This document shows positions 1 through 6,820 of a stretch of 64,000 nt of DNA, piece by piece. The position numbers and the translations under genes were made by a program. Where the stretch lies: contig JAFGHS010000012.1 in the NCBI GenBank assembly GCA_016930075.1, forward strand, positions 1 through 64,000. Direction: 5' to 3'. The stretch is from Deltaproteobacteria bacterium (GTDB lineage: Bacteria > Desulfobacterota > Syntrophia > Syntrophales > JAFGHS01). The notes under the pieces were generated by a model. It saw nothing but the letters and a program-made list of their open reading frames with translations, did no database searches and was not told the DNA's origin. The stretch's first letter is position 1, and each line of letters opens with the position of its first letter.

Positions 1-129
1 ATTGCCCTCAAACATGTAGCCGCCGACAGTCGGCGTAACGGAAAACGCACCGGGCCTTATTTGACATAAACCTGTACCGACCATTCCGATGGTCAAAAAC
101 ATGACAATAAGAAACATCATTTTTTTCAT
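1..129 (-). CDS. Outer-membrane protein N-terminus (partial, runs off left edge)
   Basis: Only the first 43 codons are in the window. They start at an ATG preceded by AGGAGG (141-146 on the complementary strand) and encode a typical signal peptide: MKKMM, a hydrophobic stretch FLIVMFLTIGMVGTG and a probable cleavage site after LCQ. The mature start (PGAFSVTPTVGGYMFEGN) resembles the beginning of the beta-barrel domain of OmpA/porin-like proteins of Desulfobacterota, which often open with a similar SVSP-GGY-FEG pattern. An OmpA-family outer-membrane protein is therefore likely, but the diagnostic C-terminal domain lies outside the window. It is transcribed away from the ferredoxin gene. Confidence 0.6.
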   Translation of the reverse strand, partial: MKKMMFLIVMFLTIGMVGTGLCQIRPGAFSVTPTVGGYMFEGN

Positions 130-296
130 GGCAAACGTTACCTCCTATAAAATGAATTTTATAAATAACCTTGACAAAATATTTAGGGAGATTAAAAAAT
201 TAACCCCACTAATCCTTAAACATGATGTTATGATATTTTATACAATACTGTATTGCCATCGAGTATGCAACTTTTTTTTAAAATTTTTAAATAGTC

Positions 297-326
297 TTGA
301 CATTCAAAATCCCCTTCCCCTATAAT
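297..326 (+). promoter_or_regulatory. Sigma70-type promoter of the ferredoxin gene
   Basis: Consensus -35 TTGACA (297-302) and consensus -10 TATAAT (321-326) with an 18-base spacer, in an AT-rich stretch. It would give a leader of about 100 bases before the ferredoxin start at 433. Both hexamers being perfect suggests strong constitutive expression. Confidence 0.75.
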
Positions 327-432
327 CCGCATGCATGGAACGGCCCCGCGATCCTATATATCGGAGGTCGATAATCCGGCCGTCAGCCCCGTTCGATGGT
401 CCATCATTATATTGAAAAGGAGGAAATGATAA

Positions 433-678
433 ATGGCGTACAAAATCGGCGAAGACTGTACCTGTTGCGGAGCGTGTGAATCGGAATGCCCCAATGAAGC
501 AATCTCCGAGGGCGTCGATACTTATGTCATCGATCCTGACAAATGCACAGAATGTGTCGGACAGTTCGATGAGTCGCAATGCGCTGAAATCTGTCCGGTA
601 GAGGCCTGTAAGCCCGATCCCGATCATAAGGAAACCCGCGCACAGCTTGAGGCAAAATACAAGAAACTGCATCCTTGA
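433..678 (+). CDS. 2[4Fe-4S] ferredoxin, Allochromatium (Alvin) type
   Basis: Low-potential electron carrier of 81 residues with two [4Fe-4S] clusters. The first motif is [12 protein letters not shown] (Cys-x2-Cys-x2-Cys-x3-Cys-Pro). The second is [18 protein letters not shown], in which extra residues separate the second and third cysteines; together with the C-terminal tail (to KKLHP) this marks the Alvin/YfhL-type ferredoxins, known for very negative redox potentials. The start is well placed after AAAGGAGG (416-423). The gene stands alone behind a perfect promoter and is followed by a GC-rich hairpin, so it is probably a monocistronic, abundant carrier serving the anaerobic metabolism of the cell. 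Its specific redox partners cannot be told from context. Confidence 0.9.
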   Translation: MAYKIGEDCTCCGACESECPNEAISEGVDTYVIDPDKCTECVGQFDESQCAEICPVEACKPDPDHKETRAQLEAKYKKLHP

Positions 679-831
679 AGATGGAACTCGATTGAAAGGA
701 TGCCGGCCTTGACGACGTTTGCATCACCAAGCATGACTTGTTTTAGGATTCGCCGGAGATTGAGAATTTAAGACAGCATCCTGATTTTCTAATATTGCCG
801 TGCGTTGATGCGCCGATTGAATTTGCGGGGC

Positions 832-864
832 GTCGGCGGCAGCGATGCTCATACCGCCGCCGAC
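832..864. terminator. Hairpin between convergent genes (probable terminator)
   Basis: A perfect 9-bp stem, GTCGGCGGC (832-840) with GCCGCCGAC (856-864), sits in the gap between the ferredoxin (ending 678) and the convergent CoA-ligase gene (ending 969). On the plus strand a run of eight T lies at 882-889, rather far from the stem, so this is a structured, possibly bidirectional terminator rather than a textbook one. Confidence 0.4.
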
Positions 865-968
865 ATAGGATCATCCGCCACTTTTTTTTAAAAACCATCA
901 GAACCCTTGACGACCTCTTGACTTGAGAAAGCGACTCGGCCCATCATTCAAATAAATCGTTCTTTCCT

Positions 969-2384
969 TCAAGAGGCCATTAAAAGCGTCTTGAGTCTGT
1001 AATATTCATAAGCATTTCTCATGGCACGGGCGCCCCGTTCAATGGACGGGAAAACCGGTATGCCTTTATCCTGAAACCGCTGCGATGCCTCCGCCGCTAT
1101 TTTTAAATCTTCGTTGTTGCTGCTCGCAATGATGGACATGACGGGCTTTTTCCTGCTGTCCCTTGCGTCTGCAAGCATTTCAATAAAATCATCAAGCTGG
1201 CCGTTGCGCATGATGAATCGTGCCAGGGACAGCAAAACAACATTATCAATGTTGGTGTCTTGCGCCAGAATATCGATGATCCGTTTCATCTGAAATCGAT
1301 TCTGATTGCCCGTATCGACAGGGTTGCGGAAACCGCCGCCGACGATGCTGTAGAATTCGCGCAATTTATCATAGGACTGCTCTGTCAGGGCAGGCAGTCT
1401 CAAACCGACTTCAGCAAAGGCATCGGCGATGTTGACGGATTGACCGCCCGACCCGCCGGTCACCGCTACCCTGATGCCGGTTATCGGCGGCATGTATATC
1501 AAGGCCTTCGCCGTATCGATCAGATCGTCCATCGTCGGCACGCTGATGCCGCCGTGCTGCCTGATCACGGCATCCCATACGGCAAGCGGCACGGCCATGG
1601 AACCGGTGTGAGATGCGATGGCAAAACTCCCCTCTTCCGTCCGGCCGCCTTTCCAAATAATGACCGGTTTTTTCAGCGACGCTTCCTTTAAGACTTTCAG
1701 GAATCTGCGCCCGTCTTTGACTCCCTCCAGGTACATGGCTACGGCTTTGATCTCCGGGTCCTGGGCAAAATATTCAAGAAAATCCGCCGAATCGAGGAGT
1801 GTTCCGTTACCAAAGCTCGCCGACTTATTGATGTATAAACCCTGTGCATAAGCATCCAGACTGAAATTAATGGCATGACCGCCGCTCTGCGAAATAACAC
1901 CCAAAGCGCCCGACATTCCGACGGGTTGCTCAGGAAACTGCCGGATGCCGACCATCGCATTGTAAAGCCCCATGCAATTGGGACCGATGACCTGTAAATT
2001 GGCTGCCTCAGCCTGCGCCTTGAGTTTCTTTTCCGCCTCGATGCCCTCCGCCATTTCCGTTTCACTGAAGCCCGCAGTAAACATATGGACGCCGGCCACG
2101 TTCTTGCGAATACAGTCATCCAGTACCTGCGGAACGATCGCCCTCGGAACGGCAACAATAACCAGGTCTATGGGTTCGGGCACATCAAGCAAACTCGTAT
2201 AGTTCGTCACACCCATGGCCTTGATGTCTTCGATGGATTGTGGATTGACGGCTACGGAATAGAGCTTCCCTTTAAACGTCAGCTGACTGCTCAACCATTG
2301 ATATTCGTTTTGTTTACTGGCCCCGACCACGACCAGAGAGCGTGGATTGAACGCCCTGTCCAATTTTTTAAAATCTACTTTCAA
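969..2384 (-). CDS. Acyl-CoA synthetase (NDP-forming) alpha-type protein, CoA-binding
   Basis: A 471-residue protein with the domain order of the alpha subunit of ADP-forming acetyl/acyl-CoA synthetases: an N-terminal CoA-binding Rossmann domain (FNPRSLVVVGAS near residue 12, IGPNCMGLYN near 135), then two succinyl-CoA-ligase-like flavodoxin domains. The phosphorylatable histidine of the family is present in IASHTGSMA (about residue 260). Length matches free-standing alpha subunits (about 460) and there is no ATP-grasp (beta) domain. In the family the alpha subunit makes the acyl-phosphate/phosphohistidine step that links thioester energy to ATP. Its paralogue lies just upstream; neither is followed by a beta subunit here, so the partner must be encoded elsewhere or the role has changed. 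A GGAGGG Shine-Dalgarno precedes the ATG. Confidence 0.8.
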   Translation of the reverse strand: MKVDFKKLDRAFNPRSLVVVGASKQNEYQWLSSQLTFKGKLYSVAVNPQSIEDIKAMGVTNYTSLLDVPEPIDLVIVAVPRAIVPQVLDDCIRKNVAGVHMFTAGFSETEMAEGIEAEKKLKAQAEAANLQVIGPNCMGLYNAMVGIRQFPEQPVGMSGALGVISQSGGHAINFSLDAYAQGLYINKSASFGNGTLLDSADFLEYFAQDPEIKAVAMYLEGVKDGRRFLKVLKEASLKKPVIIWKGGRTEEGSFAIASHTGSMAVPLAVWDAVIRQHGGISVPTMDDLIDTAKALIYMPPITGIRVAVTGGSGGQSVNIADAFAEVGLRLPALTEQSYDKLREFYSIVGGGFRNPVDTGNQNRFQMKRIIDILAQDTNIDNVVLLSLARFIMRNGQLDDFIEMLADARDSRKKPVMSIIASSNNEDLKIAAEASQRFQDKGIPVFPSIERGARAMRNAYEYYRLKTLLMAS

Positions 2385-2920
2385 TTTACCTAATCCCTCC
2401 TGTTGTTGCCTGTGAATCTTAAGACATCAGCCGTTATGAACAGAGATGTTGACGGTCAAAACAACCGAATACTTGTCCGTTCCAAAAACCGGGAATAAAT
2501 CAATATGAGTATTACGTGATACGTACATTCTTCCTTTACGGAACATTGATGTATTGTATTAATAAATCAACGGTTTCAATATTGATAACGGGTTGAATAA
2601 GAGTTCAACTTGGCTCTGCTAATGTAATCAAGAAAACAACCTGGGCATAGTCCGAGAGCCGGTCTTGAGGAATACCTGAACCGGCTTTATCCATTGTTAT
2701 TTATATGATGATTCATTTGTTATTTCTATGCTCAAGCACCCCTGTGCGCAAAAAAAATACAACCATAAAGACTCTTGCCGCTGTCACTATACGATAACAC
2801 CCCCCGTGTCAAGCGGATTTGACGATGGCTGGTTCAGCCGACAGGGACGGTACATTTACCCTGATGCCGCCGCTTATCAGTCATGAGGATTTGTTATTCC
2901 CCATCACAAACACGGCAACA
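2385..2920. other. Intergenic region between the two CoA-ligase paralogues
   Basis: 536 bases without a supported gene. It holds a likely minus-strand promoter (2786-2812) for the downstream paralogue and a symmetrical hairpin, AGCCGGT (2657-2663) with ACCGGCT (2680-2686), containing a small inner stem AGG/CCT. The hairpin has no adjacent T run, so its role (attenuation, mRNA end or operator) is open. Confidence 0.5.
2786..2812 (-). promoter_or_regulatory. Candidate sigma70 promoter for the 969-2384 gene
   Basis: On the minus strand TTGACA (2807-2812) and TATAGT (2786-2791) are separated by 15 bases. The hexamers are very good but the spacer is short. It would give a leader of about 390 bases that includes the 2657-2686 hairpin. 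Confidence 0.4.
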
Positions 2921-4336
2921 CTATACTCTGCTTTCGTAATAGCCGATCATTTTGCTCAGAGCCCTGGCCGCCCGGCTTATGGTCGGGTAAACGGCAAACC
3001 TGTTATCAATCAGTTTTTGCTTCATATCGGCCGTCAGTTTAAGAAGCTGTTTCAATTCTCTGGTCCGGCCTTTGACCATTTCCTGAAATACGAAAACCGT
3101 CGGTTTCCCATCTTCGAGATAAGTGAAAAATTGTTCAACATGTTCATCCATAGAAAATTTTTCGCCCACCTTGTTCCAGGGAATGCTGGTAAACGCCATA
3201 ATCGCATCGAAGGCCGGATGCTCCACCATCATTCTTCCGATTTGGATGGCGGCTTCCCTCTCTCCCATGGATATGGAGAAATCGGCGGGATTTCCGATCC
3301 AATCCCAGATGGAACTGCCTTCTTTTCTTAAACGGTCTCTGATATCCCGGGGAAAAGGGATGACATTCAGACCGGCTTCTTCACACTGATCGGCAGCCAG
3401 AACACTGCTTCCGCCGCTGCCGCCGACAACTGCAAGATTTCGGCCGGAACAGGACGGCAGAAAATAGAAGGCGACGGCCAGGTCCACCAGATCTTCAAGA
3501 TTATCGCAGCTGATCGCCCCAGTCTGTTTAAACAGGGCCTGCCAGACCTGCTGCGAACCGGCCATGGAAGCGGTGTGCGACGCTGTGGCACGGGTTCCTG
3601 CGCTTCCCCTCCCCCCTTTGACGATGACGACGGGCTTCAAGGCTGTCGCCCTTTTGAGCGATTCAAAAAATCTGACACCGTCCCTAACACCTTCGATATA
3701 CATGAGAATCATCGTCGTCTCTGTATCTTGCGCAAGATACTCGAGATAGTCGCATTCATTCAAATCGACGGCGTTGCCGTAACTGATCGCCTTGCTGAAG
3801 CGGACGCCGCGCCGGGCCGCAAAATTAACAACCTCGCCGACCACCTGACCGCTTTGCGATATAAAACCCACGCCGCCGGTCTCTTTCGGCCAGCCCGTAT
3901 TAAAGGCAATGCCCATTTTGGGGTAATAGACCCCCATGCAATTGGGGCCGATAATTCGAATATCAGCGGCTCTGGCCCTTTTTAGCACTTCATATTCCAA
4001 CTCCGTGGCATCCTTCCTTCCTGTTTCACTGAAACGGGCTGTAAAAAGATGGATGGCCCTGACGTTCTTTTGGGCGCAGTCCTCTATCAAATCCAAAATA
4101 AACTGTGAGGGTATGGAAGAGATGACATAATCAACGGGACCCGGGATAGCGCTGACTTTGGGATAGGCCTTGAGCCCCCCGATTTTTTCATATTTCGGAT
4201 TAACGGGATACAATTTCCCCTTAAAGGGCATTTCCTGAAGGGGCCTGAGAAACCCTCCCCCCCGGCCGACATCGGAAGCACCAACAATAGCGATAGACCT
4301 TGGGTGCAGAACTTCCTCCAGTGAATAAAGAGACAT
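2921..4336 (-). CDS. Acyl-CoA synthetase (NDP-forming) alpha-type protein, second paralogue
   Basis: A second 471-residue protein of the same architecture as the 969-2384 product: CoA-binding domain (HPRSIAIVGASDVGRGG near residue 11, IGPNCMGVYYP near 133), flavodoxin-like ligase domains and the conserved histidine in TASHTASMAG (about residue 263). The sequence GYGN-type stretch ISYGNAVDLNECDYLEYLAQD is clearly homologous to the paralogue's SFGNGTLLDSADFLEYFAQD, but overall identity is moderate, so this is an old duplication rather than a recent one. No ATP-grasp beta domain is fused or adjacent. The neighbouring 3-hydroxyacyl-CoA dehydrogenase suggests a role in acyl-CoA metabolism. The start follows AGGGAGG. 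It has its own promoter-like sequence at 4390-4419. Confidence 0.8.
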   Translation of the reverse strand: MSLYSLEEVLHPRSIAIVGASDVGRGGGFLRPLQEMPFKGKLYPVNPKYEKIGGLKAYPKVSAIPGPVDYVISSIPSQFILDLIEDCAQKNVRAIHLFTARFSETGRKDATELEYEVLKRARAADIRIIGPNCMGVYYPKMGIAFNTGWPKETGGVGFISQSGQVVGEVVNFAARRGVRFSKAISYGNAVDLNECDYLEYLAQDTETTMILMYIEGVRDGVRFFESLKRATALKPVVIVKGGRGSAGTRATASHTASMAGSQQVWQALFKQTGAISCDNLEDLVDLAVAFYFLPSCSGRNLAVVGGSGGSSVLAADQCEEAGLNVIPFPRDIRDRLRKEGSSIWDWIGNPADFSISMGEREAAIQIGRMMVEHPAFDAIMAFTSIPWNKVGEKFSMDEHVEQFFTYLEDGKPTVFVFQEMVKGRTRELKQLLKLTADMKQKLIDNRFAVYPTISRAARALSKMIGYYESRV

Positions 4337-4389
4337 AAAACCTCCCTAAAAATAACGGTTTTGGAACCGGTTTAGATATTTGGCTGGTT

Positions 4390-4419
4390 CATGTAGGATA
4401 AAATAATGCCTTCTGTCAA
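4390..4419 (-). promoter_or_regulatory. Candidate sigma70 promoter for the 2921-4336 gene
   Basis: Perfect -35 TTGACA (4414-4419, minus strand), 18-base spacer, weak -10 TACATG (4390-4395). It lies downstream of the terminator of the dehydrogenase gene, consistent with an independent unit. Confidence 0.4.
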
Positions 4420-4472
4420 GGAAAGAGAAAAAAATCTATGATGTAAAAGCGTCTGATTTGTTCACAGAAAAG

Positions 4473-4502
4473 AAAAGGAGGCGATAACAATCGCCCCCTT
4501 TT
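4473..4502 (-). terminator. Rho-independent terminator of the dehydrogenase gene
   Basis: On the minus strand a strong stem formed by AAAAGGGGGCGAT and ATCGCCTCCTTTT closes over a four-base loop and runs into TTTTCTTTT. It lies about 70 bases after the stop codon at 4575. Confidence 0.75.
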
Positions 4503-4574
4503 AAATTGCTTAATACAAAAAACCGCTCGTCTGCAAATATGGACGCTCGATCCTTACGTCCGATTCCTCAATGG

Positions 4575-5342
4575 TTATTTCCAGCCGCCGCGTGCGCCTT
4601 TACCCATTCCCAAGGGGCCGGCCGGCCAGTTGAAGCCCGTCATCATGACGTTATCAACGTCTTCCGCCGTGGCAATGCCTTCCTGGACGATTTTCATCGC
4701 TTCCATCGTCAGAACGCGGTAGATGCGGTTGCCGATAAAGCCGGTGTCGCCGGGGACGTCTTTCACTTTTACCGTCAGTTTGCCCATCTTGCGGCCCAAC
4801 TCCATAATAATGTCTACGACCTCGGGAAGAACCTCAGCCGTATAAATGACCTCACAGCCCTTCATGATGCTGGCGGGGCTGAAGAAGTGCATGCCGAGGA
4901 AACGGTCTTTGCGGTTCGTTACCGCTGCGATGTCGGCGATGGTGTAGAAAGAGGTGTTGCTGGCAAAAATGGCTTCTTTTTTGACAACAGCATCCAGTTC
5001 CTTCCAGACTTTGAGTTTCAGGTCCTTGTTTTCCATCTGGCCGGGAGGACCACCAATCGCTTCGATTACGAAATCGCAATCCTTCAGGTCTTCAACTTTC
5101 GTGGTAACGCTCAGCAGGGCCGCTGCCTTGTCGACCTGTTCCTGGGTGAATTTTCCACGCTGGACGCCGCCGGCCAGTCCATAACGGCCGTTGATAATGC
5201 TGTCCTTTGTTTTGGCGACGATCTCGTCCGTCAGATCGCGGATAATCACTTTATACCCTGCCAGGATGGCCGACTGGCCGATTCCCTGGCCCATGATACC
5301 GCCACCGATTATCCCTATTGTTTTGATGTCGTCAATCTTCAT
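4575..5342 (-). CDS. hbd: 3-hydroxyacyl-CoA (3-hydroxybutyryl-CoA) dehydrogenase, C-terminally short
   Basis: NAD(H)-dependent oxidation of 3-hydroxyacyl-CoA, or the reverse reduction, in beta-oxidation or butyrate-type pathways. The N-terminal Rossmann fold is clear (IGIIGGGIMGQGIGQSA, residues 9-25). Catalytic features are present: SNTSFYTIADIA, the histidine in GMHFFSPASIMKGCEVI and the asparagine in GFIGNRI. At 255 residues it is about 25-30 residues shorter than most family members: after GFNWPAGPLGMG it ends in KGARGGWK instead of continuing through the last helices of the dimerisation domain. The following bases do not restore that domain in another frame, so this looks like a natural short variant. 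Promoter at 5540-5567 and terminator at 4473-4502 make it a single-gene unit. Confidence 0.85.
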   Translation of the reverse strand: MKIDDIKTIGIIGGGIMGQGIGQSAILAGYKVIIRDLTDEIVAKTKDSIINGRYGLAGGVQRGKFTQEQVDKAAALLSVTTKVEDLKDCDFVIEAIGGPPGQMENKDLKLKVWKELDAVVKKEAIFASNTSFYTIADIAAVTNRKDRFLGMHFFSPASIMKGCEVIYTAEVLPEVVDIIMELGRKMGKLTVKVKDVPGDTGFIGNRIYRVLTMEAMKIVQEGIATAEDVDNVMMTGFNWPAGPLGMGKGARGGWK

Positions 5343-5655
5343 TCCTTACCTCCTTGTTTTTATTGTTTTCATTACCAGGCGCTTATCCGATACACCTTAT
5401 CAACATAGCTCTGGCTTAAAAATCTTTTTTTTTGGAACTCCTTATTGAACCTTGTCGGTAACCACGTCTGTTTTTCTATTCCAACCGGAAGGGCTTCGCA
5501 ATGGTCTATTTTTTCCGGACATTTTCAACGATCATGTAAGTTATAAGGGAACCGTGTTATATGTCAAGTAAATATTCTATTGATGCATTAAATTTTTCCG
5601 ATTGCTTTTTTAACGCCCCTCCGCCATGGATTTCCCCCTCCTGCTTAAATGTGCA
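5343..5655. other. Intergenic region upstream of the dehydrogenase
   Basis: 313 bases with no supported gene. It contains the minus-strand promoter at 5540-5567 and a leader of roughly 190 bases before the start at 5342. I see no clear terminator for the upstream methyltransferase-like gene. Confidence 0.5.
5540..5567 (-). promoter_or_regulatory. Sigma70-type promoter of the dehydrogenase gene
   Basis: Minus strand TTGACA (5562-5567), 16-base spacer, TATAAC (5540-5545). Confidence 0.55.
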
Positions 5656-6513
5656 TCATTCAGGTATACCGCCGATCCTTGCGGCATGCCATTTGTAATC
5701 CTTCCCTTTTTTTGTAAAGCTGCCTTGCATCCTTTTGCCGTCAACCATTCCCTTGTATGTTGCATCGCCGATGCGGAAGCTGATCATATTCCCGACAAGC
5801 AATCCATCCTTAACAGGTTTTTTATCCGCACCATCCTTAAGTTCCCCCTTAAAATTCTGATACCGCTGCCTGAAGACAACCCTGCCTTTCGGCATCTTCC
5901 AGACACCCTCTATTTTTGCCGGAACGACCCAGAAAAAGGCCTCGCAAAAAAATTCCGTACACCCCTCCTCTTCCGTAATGGAAACCTTCGCATCAGGAAA
6001 CCAGTCACCCATGTCAAAAGAATTGGACGCCACACGAACACCGGGCTTCATTTCCAGAATAATCGGGCGCAGCCTGAAATTAAGCTCCGGCAGCAGAAAC
6101 ATTGTAAGAACCGTCGCTTTGGAAAAATCGCTTTCAAAAATATCGCCCTGAATAAACTGAGCCTTATCGGCAACGCCTTCCTTAAGGGCATTGCGTCTTG
6201 ACAGGGCCACAAGATCCGGGTTGTATTCTATGCCCAAAGCGTTTGCGCCCCGTTTTGCAGCCTCAATGACAATCCGCCCGTCGCCGGAACCCAGATCGAT
6301 GACATAATCCTTCGACGTGACCTGGGCCAGATTCAGCATTTTTTCCGCAAGTTTGTACTCCGTCGGCACCCAGACGACATCCTTCCCCTCCTGGAAAAGC
6401 AGCGGCTGATAATCGTCGCCGCTTGATGGAGACTGGGCAAACAACAAAGAGGTAAAAAATAAAAGAGCAATGATGCACAATGGGGCCATCCACCGGAATC
6501 TTTCTATCTGCAT
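5656..6513 (-). CDS. Exported SAM-dependent methyltransferase-like protein
   Basis: 285 residues. The N-terminus is a secretory signal (basic MQIERFRW, hydrophobic APLCIIALLFFTSLLF, AQS cleavage site). It is followed by a class I methyltransferase fold: motif I is VIDLGSGDGRIVIEAAKRG (about residues 71-89), the acidic end of strand beta2 is GIEYNPDLV and a further motif is FIQGDIFESDF. The C-terminal third (from about residue 195) is not recognised; it contains repeated short beta-like segments such as GVWKMPKGRVVF and GDATYKGMVDGKRMQGSF. An S-adenosylmethionine enzyme outside the cytoplasm would be unusual; alternatives are that the segment acts as a membrane anchor with a cytoplasmic domain, or that the domain no longer uses SAM. 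Neighbours give no clue to the substrate. Confidence 0.65.
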   Translation of the reverse strand: MQIERFRWMAPLCIIALLFFTSLLFAQSPSSGDDYQPLLFQEGKDVVWVPTEYKLAEKMLNLAQVTSKDYVIDLGSGDGRIVIEAAKRGANALGIEYNPDLVALSRRNALKEGVADKAQFIQGDIFESDFSKATVLTMFLLPELNFRLRPIILEMKPGVRVASNSFDMGDWFPDAKVSITEEEGCTEFFCEAFFWVVPAKIEGVWKMPKGRVVFRQRYQNFKGELKDGADKKPVKDGLLVGNMISFRIGDATYKGMVDGKRMQGSFTKKGKDYKWHAARIGGIPE

Positions 6514-6820
6514 ATAGGTCTCCTGTCGTTTTATTCATATTTACCGGAATCGGAACAGGGCTTTCCCAAACCGGCCTCTTTTCGGTCACTGGAAATTTTT
6601 GGATGATTGATAGAACAAATAAAGATGCGGGATTTTAAAAAAAAGGGAACAGAGTGTCAAGAAAGATGGAAAGGGCGACACGGCGCACCCCAAGACACGT
6701 TTGCTTTCCTTGACATCTCATAACGATTAGACTATACAACACCGCATAAAAAAGGAACGCCCTTTTTCACTCTCCAAATCCAAAAACGGTTCAATCCTCT
6801 TTCGAAAGGTAACATAATAT
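6514..6820. other. Intergenic region between divergent methyltransferase-like gene and carB
   Basis: 307 bases without a gene. It contains the carB promoter at 6710-6738. I did not see a PyrR-type or other recognisable regulatory hairpin in the roughly 75-base carB leader. Confidence 0.5.
6710..6738 (+). promoter_or_regulatory. Sigma70-type promoter of carB
   Basis: TTGACA (6710-6715), 17-base spacer, TATACA (6733-6738); predicted start of transcription about 75 bases before the carB ATG. Confidence 0.65.

Noticed and set aside
2657-2686. Hairpin between the CoA-ligase genes as a rho-independent terminator
   Set aside because: The stem is interrupted and has no T run on either strand; kept only as a noted structure in the intergenic entry.
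4506-5408. 300-codon plus-strand frame opposite the dehydrogenase
   Set aside because: Covers the terminator and promoter of the real gene and shows no protein family features.
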